From contig OY759265.1 of the NCBI GenBank assembly GCA_963662155.1, positions 42,259,662 to 42,323,661 on the forward strand: 64,000 nt of DNA, in the 5' to 3' direction. Every line of letters begins with the position of its first letter. The first letter of the stretch is position 1. A program made the position numbers and the translations under genes. This document shows positions 26,478-35,707 of this stretch, in pieces. Source of the stretch: Lamellibrachia columna (lineage: Eukaryota; Annelida; Polychaeta; Sabellida; Siboglinidae). The notes under the pieces are model-generated. The model did not search any database. It saw nothing but the letters and a program-made list of their open reading frames with translations, and was not told the origin of the DNA.

Positions 26478-29400
26478 CTATAGTTCTATTGTTATTACAG
26501 TTTGAGTAACTGCTCTGTCTATACCAACCTCAATGATAACAACCGGTGTTCCACATTCGATTGCATCATGTACAGTTTTTATGGTTCCATGTCCACCACC
26601 TATCACCACGCTCACAACTGGGATCTTGTTATCTGAAATATTGTAGATATCAAACAATCAAGTATCAGTTATCAATTTAGTTAGTAATGACTTTCTCTAA
26701 GATTCAGAATAATTAGCTACAGTAAGTCAAAGTTCCAGTTGTGTCATTAAGAAGCATTCCATGACGTTAAATCCACTGCCTTGAAATATGAAATTCTCCA
26801 CTGGCCCGGCTACATGATGAATATTTACAATCTGGATTCCTGAAATTAAGATTTTGGTTCCATGCTAAATTGCTTTTGTTGTGTTATTAAAAAATCTTTA
26901 TGTCTTTTTGTCAGTCAAAGAAACCTTGGATGTTCCCCCCCTTCTTAGTTGGAAACTCCTGTTATTACTTAGTAAATTATTTTTTTCAAAAATGCTTTCA
27001 TTGGTCCACTTTATCAATGTAATTTTGTAGCAGATGGATATACTAAATGACTTTACTTACATGATAAGCTTAGTATAAGATAAAGAACGAAACAAGAATC
27101 AGACACTATCGTTATGCACTAACGTGATATACAGTATTACTGGATTGCTGACTACTGTATTTCTGCTCATTTATGTGATCGCTCCCCATCTAAGTCTAAG
27201 ACTAAGACACAATCAGGGTTTATTAATTTTGTTGGGAAATTTTTTACGAGACAGTACTCTCAAATATTGCTACATAATGATTTCACAAGTCTTTCACTTA
27301 AGCCAGCCGCACATTGTACAATTTAAAGTCCCCCCCCCTCTCCGCGCCCCATACACATACCGACCTTTACTTTACTAAAGGGGTAAAGCCTAAAGCAGTA
27401 AAGGCTTTAGTCGCCAACACTTAGTCTTTGCCAACCGACAAATAGTTTGCGACTAGTCGTCGGCCAACCTAAATGCGACCGATTGTTGAACGCCCTACAG
27501 ATAAAGCCCGCCATACTCATAGCGGTGTAGAGTAACGTTAACATGTGGTCATAAATAATGAATAAAAGACGTTCCATACATCACATTTCAACACAAAATA
27601 ATTTCTGTTATCATCCGCTCAGTGTTTGACAGTTGTCCCACAAGGTGGCGACACTACTTTTTATTCCCGCTAGGTGCAGCTGGCAAGTTACCAAACTCAC
27701 GTTGTTCAAGCCTGCTTGACTCCTCATTGTTTTTTACGGTTGATTCAGTAATATATTCTAGTTATCGTGTTTATAAATTTATTCACGTTGTTACTCGCAA
27801 TCATAATTTATACAAAGACTATGAAATGTTATGTTATATATTCAGCAATTATTTGTGTTCGTGTTCTTGATCGACGGAAATGTTATGAAAAACGGTCATA
27901 AAAAGAGAGCTAACATGTCACACTTTAGCTAAGTATATTAAATATAATTGGCGTTTTCGTGTTATATATCCCATAATTCCTTAGAATATCGAGGTCTAGA
28001 TCCTGTGGATGATCATTCTAGAATCAGTCACGTCAGCCGCTGGTGACGTATGGTACAATTTAATTGGTTAGTTTAGAAAGAGGCGGGTATTTGATTTTTG
28101 GGAACGCTATGGGACGCGAAGGTTGGTCAATGTGCGATCTGGTTGGGAAGAGAGAAAACTTGTCTAAGAGCTATGCAAAAATGTAGTCAGAATAGTGAGG
28201 ATGGGCAAGATAATCTCTCGAAGTCGTGATGTCGGTCTTCAAATTCAACGGTCGTTCGTGAAATCTTCTCTTCAAAATCAACGTTCGTTCGTGAAATCTT
28301 CACTTCAATCGTCTCGCTCGAATACTAAATTTATCCCATGTCAATGTATACTTTGTTGACGTCTTAATATTATATAAGAACGAAAAGAACATATCCGGGC
28401 GCGCCTATAATGTTTAACTGTGAGCTACAGTGTCATGGAAGTTTTGTTTACAACCATTAAATTGTGCAAACTATATATTGGTGTTGTTTTGTTCATGTTT
28501 ATCGTATATTGCCTTAAAACATATGAAGCAACGAATCCGTTTTTTATATTGTATTTTTGAATCACAATAATTACCCCTAGACTCGTAACGAACCTGTGAC
28601 TTAAAAAAAATCGCGACAGTCAGCAAACATGAACTGCAAATATCAGCGGTCTTTACTGAACATAATATTATGGCGACATAGCATTCTGAAGCCACGTCTA
28701 CTTTGAGACCAACTTTGGATTGACAAATGTCGAGCAAGCTGCGCGGGAAAAAACGCAACACGTCGAGCAAGCTTCACGGAAAACCGCAACAGAGCAAGTG
28801 TGTGCACTACGTAAACAACATGTCGCTGCACGGAACTTTGCCCGAGTTTACTGGGAAACACTGGTCCTCCTACCAAGTCAGTATGGGGGTTCTATTTTGA
28901 AGCGAACGACATTGGCAATGACGCCGCGAATAAACGCTGGGCTATTTTGCTGTCAGTCGTTGGAACTGAAACATACACGTTATTACGCAGTCTGGCATCG
29001 CCACGAGCGACCGTGGAACCGACTTACGCTGAACTATGCAAATTGTTAACGACGCATTTCGAGCCAAAGCCAAACACCATATCGCAACGTTACCATTTTT
29101 ATTCGGCGTACCGAAAGAAAATTTGAGGGACCGGTTACTCTGTGGTATGGCAGATACGGCAATCTAACATCGTTGGTTGGGTGGAGCAGATCTGGACTTT
29201 AAGAAAGCACTACAACTGGCTCTCGCTATGGAGTCTGCTTCTGCCAACACAGCACAACAATAAGCTGCTACCTATGACAGAACACCGAATCGTGAGGACA
29301 TCCACAAACAAGCCACCAGGAAAGAGAAACCGGCATCACCCTCTCAAAGTCACAAGAAACGCCAATGTGGAAAAACGTCACACTCGCCCAATGACTGTTA

Positions 29401-32400
29401 CCACAAGGATGCAGAATGTCGAATTTGCAAGAAATTCGGACACATTGAAAGCCAATGTTTTTTTAAATTGAAAGCAGAAAAGGGGAAGAGAGCGACATTC
29501 AACATGTTCAGCTTGACAGGATCATGTCCAGATGCAATCATTACCCACATATAAGTAGATGGGAAGAAGATACAATTGGAAGTGGATACAGGTGCCACAC
29601 TGTCAATAATTTGCGAACAAACGTTTCGCAAACATTGGAGAAAACTCCAACTGGTTTGTGTGTGGTTCGTCAGTTGAATACGTCACACTCAACGCAAAAG
29701 CAGAATCCGCAGCTCCAGGGTGTACTGGACAAGTACGCCGTCGGTTTTACAGACTCGCACCAAACACTCAAGACAGATTCTGTCAAGATCTACGTAGACG
29801 TTGACCCAGTCCCCAAGTACTACAAGTCGCGACCGCTACAATATGTAATGGTGGACAAGATGGACAAGGAACTCGATCGGCTCCTGGCTGAGGATAGAGC
29901 CTGCCCAGTACTCAGACTGGGCAGCCCCGGAAGTACCAGGAATGAAGGCAGACAAGACTATATGTCTCTGCATTGACTACAAACTCACCGTTAACCAAGT
30001 AGCCAAATTGTGCAGGTACCCTATTCCACGAATAGAAGACCTCTATGCACAGCTTGGGAACGGTACTAATATACCAGGCGATGAACAGATCCAGCTACAC
30101 CCAGATAGTCGCAAGTACGTATCCATCAACACGCCGTGAGGACTGTGTACTTACAAGTGTCGTCAGCACCTGGAATATTTCAGCGTGTAATGGACTCGCC
30201 GTGAAGGTATACAGAGCTGCCAACCCCCACAGTTTTCAATGTGTGATATTATTGATGCCGAAGGCGCTCGGGGAGAGCACGAGAAGGGGCTTAGCCCACT
30301 CTCGTTGGTAGGGGTACGGGGGGCGTCCACCGGAAAAAAAATTATAATGTAGAATTAAAATGCAGCTATTTCCAGCATTTCAGGGTAGAAAAAATAATGT
30401 TTTTAAGTAGACATATTTGTAAGTTTAAAGATAATATTTCGTTTACTAACTTCCATTTACTAACCACTACTTGTCACTAGTCGAATTTTGAGCTGCAAAT
30501 AAATTCAAACCGACCCCTTCGAAGACTTGACCTTTTCCACAGTTGTGTGTGCATACCCTTTGACGTGCCGCAAAACATTCAGTCATTGATGTTTACAACT
30601 GACCGTTTTGTTGCAAACAGTACATCGAAAATGATACTTGCTTGAGCTATCGGCAACAATGCAGGGATATTTCTGACTCCATTCCTTGTTGAATTTGGAG
30701 CGAACACTGCAGCACCTCGACACTTCGCTTTTTTAATGGACGGATGTCCATGATCAGAATCGCTGTCGCTCATTGTCCAAGAAACCTCGAGCCACGTGTT
30801 CAAACTGTCGTTCCAAGCTACTTGACAAAGGCAGAAGCGATGCGGAAATGGACAGATACCTTACGGAAGCGCTGATTGGCTTTTCTATGCAGAATGACCA
30901 ATTGGCATGCGGGTTCTATATATTGCTAGGCTTGCTCTCCGGCCCGACCCCATTGCTGGTCGCAAAACTTTCGGAAAGCTTCCAGGATCGAAAACAGATG
31001 TTTTACAATGTGCAATAAAACTATAACTCTCAGATAGGGTTAATGCGTGAGATAGTAAGCCCTGGGCGTGAGAGCGTGACATTAGATAGAAATGCACGAG
31101 ATTCACGCCGAATGCGTGAGAGTTGGCAGATATGGGCATGCCTAACACGATGATGCATTTGGATGATGTGTTGGTGACAGAATCAACAGAAGATGAACAT
31201 TTGGATGATGTATTGGTGACAAGATGAACAGAAGATGATCATTTGGATGTTGTGTTGGTGACAGAATCAACAGAAGATGAACATTTGGATGATGTGTTTG
31301 TGACAGAATCAACAGAAGATGAACATTTGGATGATGAGTTGGTGACAGAATCAACAGAAGATGAACATTTGCAGACACTACACCGAGTGGTCCTTCCTGG
31401 CTCTTGTCATGGAAGACGGTGCAACGAAGCCAATAGCATACCACTCCAAAAGTCTGTCACTTACCGACAGAAACTACGCACATATCGACAAAGCGGGTCT
31501 GTCCGTCATTGTGGGACTGAAGAAGTTTCGCCAGTACCTGTGGAGTGGCACATTCACAATCATCAGAGACCACAAGCCGCTGCTTGGTTTGTTTGGAGAA
31601 GAGAAGACATCACTGGCTGCATAAAAATACAGGATTATCCACAGGCCAAGCATTCCACAAACTGACGCTCTTAGCCGCCTCCCGTTAGGTGCCACTCCGA
31701 AACATGTACCTGTGCTAGCCGACATAATACTGACAATGCAGTATATGGACATGTCCCCTGTCACCACAAGTGGCATACCTCGTGAAGCAGCACGTGAGCC
31801 TATCTTGTCACACATCTTCATCATGGCGAGGGATGGTTTTCCACAACACGAGAACAACGAACTTCTGAAGCCGTACACCCAAAGGAAAGATGAGCTCAGC
31901 ATCCATGATGGTTGTCTCGTTTGGGGCACCAGAGTGATAATTCATTCCAAGTGTCTACCACCAAGCACTGTTGGAAGAGCTACATAGTGCACACTTTTGG
32001 ATCGCACGCATGAAGGCTAGATGCCGCAGTCTGATGTGGTGGCCTTGTGACATAGAAAGAACGGTTAAGACCCGCGACACATGCATGCGCAGTCGCCCCA
32101 GATCTACGGAAGTGCCACTGCAACCTTGGTCATTAGTCGACCTTGGTCCCGACAGCAGTCCGTTCGTGGGCAGGATGGCTATGGTGGTGATTGATGCACA
32201 TTCGAAGTGGATCGACGCCCACATTACACCTGACTCCACATCAGTTAAAACCATCGGTAAACTGCGACAGTCGTTCAGCACTCATAGCGTAACGATGTCA
32301 TAGTCAGCGACGATGCAACTGGTGTTCAGTGAAGAGTTTCACGATTTCTGCCGATACAATGGCATCAAGCACATTACGAGTGCTCCACATCACCCTGCAT

Positions 32401-35320
32401 CCAATGGCCTCGCCGATTGAGCCGTTGGAATCGTCAAGGAAGCTGTAAAGCGCATGCACGGTGATGCCTTGGAAACCAAATTAGCGCGCTTTCTCTTCGA
32501 CTACCGCATCACACCACACTACACCACGGGTATAGCTCCTGCTGAACTGCTAATACATCGACAGCTGAAGTATCGGCTTCATCTGATCAAACCAGAAGTA
32601 GGTGGTAAGGTGACAACACAACAGACCAAAAAGAAGGCAAAGCATGACCTTCGTGCCAAAGCTCGAACATTCTCTGAACTTTTTTGGATTTGTAATTGTG
32701 TTAAAGTAGTATCAAGACCACCACTGGAGTATTTTGTTTATAACAGTAATGTGTCTTATATAGCTCATTGTTGGACTATACATACAGTGATCAAAGAATG
32801 TTACTGTTCCGACCAATTTTAAGCTTTATTTAAAACGGTTTTCTCACTAAAGTTGGGAGGGATGTCCAGTATTTATATGCTCCCAGATCGTTGGAAGTCG
32901 AAATGCAATGCTGTCTAGTTCCGGTGCAGTGTAGCTTTAACATGTGGTCATGAATGATGAATAAAAGACGTTCCATTCAACACACTTGAGTTGCCAACTG
33001 AAAAAGTAGTCGCCAACATGTTGGCAACTGAAGAATCAGTCTGTGTATGACGGGCTTTACGCGTGTGTTCTCAACCAACAGTTGGCAACACTTTTTGTGG
33101 ACATCTGACATCTGAAAAATCGGTCGGCCGACGGGTACTTGCCAAGTATTTGTCGACAGATAAACTGTTGGCGACTAAAAGGCAGGCCTCGTACGATTAA
33201 TGTGCGAGTTGACGACTATAACTGACTATGCGGACCAAGCGCATCAATACACTGAAAGTAGGCAACTCGTATGGTTTTCTTTCGTTTTATGATAATATTT
33301 AGTATTCTGTTACTGAAACATAATTTCCTTAAACATTTATCTAATTAGAACACGGTCGACTAGTTTGCTTTTGCGGAAGAAAGCAGTAATATGTTCACAC
33401 ATAGTAAATGTTCATGTGGAAAATTGAACATATGTCTGGAATTAACAAATATTATAATATTAATATGTTCGCAACTGCAGACCGTATGAAAGTCAAGTAG
33501 TGTCGGACCTCACTCAATCGTGCAGTTTGCAACGGGCTTTATACACACCATCGTTAGTGTATTTCTCTGAGAGGGCTTTCTCCAGTTTGGCTCTGAACTC
33601 GATCTCCCCTCCATACGTGTGCTGTGTACCATTGTCAACAAGGAAGAAATGGGAATGATTTGGATCGAGGAGACTGTCACTAGTGTCCACTTTACCCTTG
33701 TACTCAGCTGGCCCGCTACCCTGCCACAATGACAAAAGGAAGGTTCATATATCAACTGTACATAATATTTACATAAATGATGTTGATTGAGGTTTGCCAA
33801 AAAACAAACAATGCAAAGTTGTTTAACAGTATCTATGTAGTCGAAGTATGTATCTTTGTAGTAGAAGGACAAATTATGGCTTCTTTTTCTAACCAACAAA
33901 CATGTCATTCTAAGAATATTTACATAAGGCTTCAAGATAAACATAAGCATATCATAATATCTTAGTTAAAAACATTGTTCCTGACATGACTTGTCTATTT
34001 GAGTTGCTCTTTATACACATATACTTACATCATCATGTTTAACCAGCGATTCCTTTCCGCTAACACAACCCCAAGTTGCTATCCCTATAGCAACCAGACC
34101 AGCCTTGTTACCATCGCCAGCCACACGGTCATGCACGACTTCACCGATTAGTTTCATGACTCCTTTTTGCATCCCGCCAGTTATGATCCACGTTCCTTGG
34201 GAGAGTAACACAACTGCGTTATTAGTAAATAACATTGTCATTTATGTTACTAATACAGTAATGTTTGTATTGGTCTACAAACTACTGTATTGAATGAGAT
34301 TCATTGCATGACCATGAGTTTCATTAACACGTTTTTTAATATTTTTATTTAAAGTGGTGTTTAATTTGCATGTCAAAATTTTTTTTAACTGGAAAAAGTT
34401 TATCATCATCAAATGTCTATCTGATTTGGAGATCATTGTGTCGTCTGAATTTGGTTTGATTTATGACAACGAATGTTGCTATCTGCTCTGTTCGTCATTG
34501 TAACTAAACATTGTAACTAAACATTGTAACTAAACATTGTAACTAAACATTATGTCAAAGATGTACACAATTGCGTCTAGTGTTGTTTCAACAACAACTC
34601 AATGCATAGTACATCCACACGTGCCCTGAATTCAAACAATAAAGGCATTCTAGTGAAAATAACTGAAATTGATTCCTGTTAAAATAATTAAATCGTTGTT
34701 TCCGAATCTAAGTAACCGTTCCGCCTTGGTACACGTCACGAAATATCACCAAAATGCATCTCTTTTTGGCCTACAGAACACACCGAAAAATACCTAATTT
34801 CAAAAAATTTGCATGCTGGAGGGCCCCTTACCGAAACCTAACTCAGCATAGCGTCACTTCGCGTTTGCTTTTCCAACTGTTGGCAACACTGTAGTTGGCT
34901 TTAGCGATTGTTCCTTAAGGGTGCTAAACGGCTTTAACAGATATACACAAAACCGTGTCCGACTACCATAAAATGTACCAAAAACATTGTTCAGCAGTGG
35001 ACATTCATTGGCCTGGGGCATTTTAATAATCTTGTGTTTTATAATTTTTTTTTCATTCGTTACCCAACGTCACGGGCAGATTACCTGTGTTATGCGCCAC
35101 CTTCACAAGTCTTGATAACATATTCGTCAAGCTAGGACGCGTGGGGACGTCCTGTGCACCTCCTGTCACAGATATCAGCACATTTGGAGGGTCGATTTCC
35201 CAGTATTTCTTCAGCAGTGTCATCACCGTGTTCATCTTTGTTTCGTGGTCAATACGAACATACTGCAAGCCAAACTTAACACGTCAAAATACCTACGTGA
35301 TGTATGCGCGCGCGAAAACA

Positions 35321-35401
<81 letters not shown>

Positions 35402-35420
35402 ACACACCAAACACACCACA

Positions 35421-35488
<68 letters not shown>

Positions 35489-35598
35489 ACACACGCAAAC
35501 ACATCACACACACACACGTACACACACACACACTCACACACACTCAAACATACAGACACATACACACACACCACACAAATACACACACAAACACACAC

Positions 35599-35669
<71 letters not shown>

Positions 35670-35672
35670 ACA

Positions 35673-35707
<35 letters not shown>

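Larger units (their letters stand above)
29545..32680 (+). pseudogene. Gypsy pol relic: protease, RT, RNase H, integrase
   Basis: Protease [12 protein letters not shown] lies near 29580. RT start is [16 protein letters not shown] continues in [24 protein letters not shown] and [13 protein letters not shown] (to 30200). A hAT-like insert interrupts it at 30212-31134. The RT active site LDDVLVT is amplified at 31156-31371. The rest of RT is deleted. RNase H follows ([20 protein letters not shown], 31400-31620), then integrase (VVIDAHSKW near 32190; [10 protein letters not shown] near 32380; 32454-32660). Stops and frameshifts are many. Confidence 0.78.
27515..32985 (+). mobile_element. Gypsy LTR retrotransposon remnant
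   Basis: A direct repeat near each end (27534-27580 and 32935-32980: TTAACATGTGGTCAT..ATGAATAAAAGACGTTCCAT) is the shared part of the LTRs. A polypurine tract (GTTGGGAGGGA) precedes TGTCCAG at 32863, the start of the right LTR. The left LTR is shorter. TGGCGACAC at 27647 is a primer-binding-like start. Gag and pol relics follow in order. The 27650-28850 leader shows nothing else recognised. Confidence 0.7.
27405..33183. mobile_element. Outer inverted-repeat element split by a Gypsy insertion
   Basis: Left 27405-27515 and inverted right 33040-33183 share TTTAGTCGCCAACA, GACAAATA, GTCGGCC and, at the inner edge, TAAAGCCCGYCATAC in the same order and spacing. The Gypsy remnant lies between. It is probably a DNA element or foldback of unknown family that was the landing site. 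Confidence 0.55.

Noticed and set aside
31151..31444. 100-codon minus frame with repeated HHPN..LLILSPT
   Set aside because: Antisense of the RT-derived 42-bp minisatellite.
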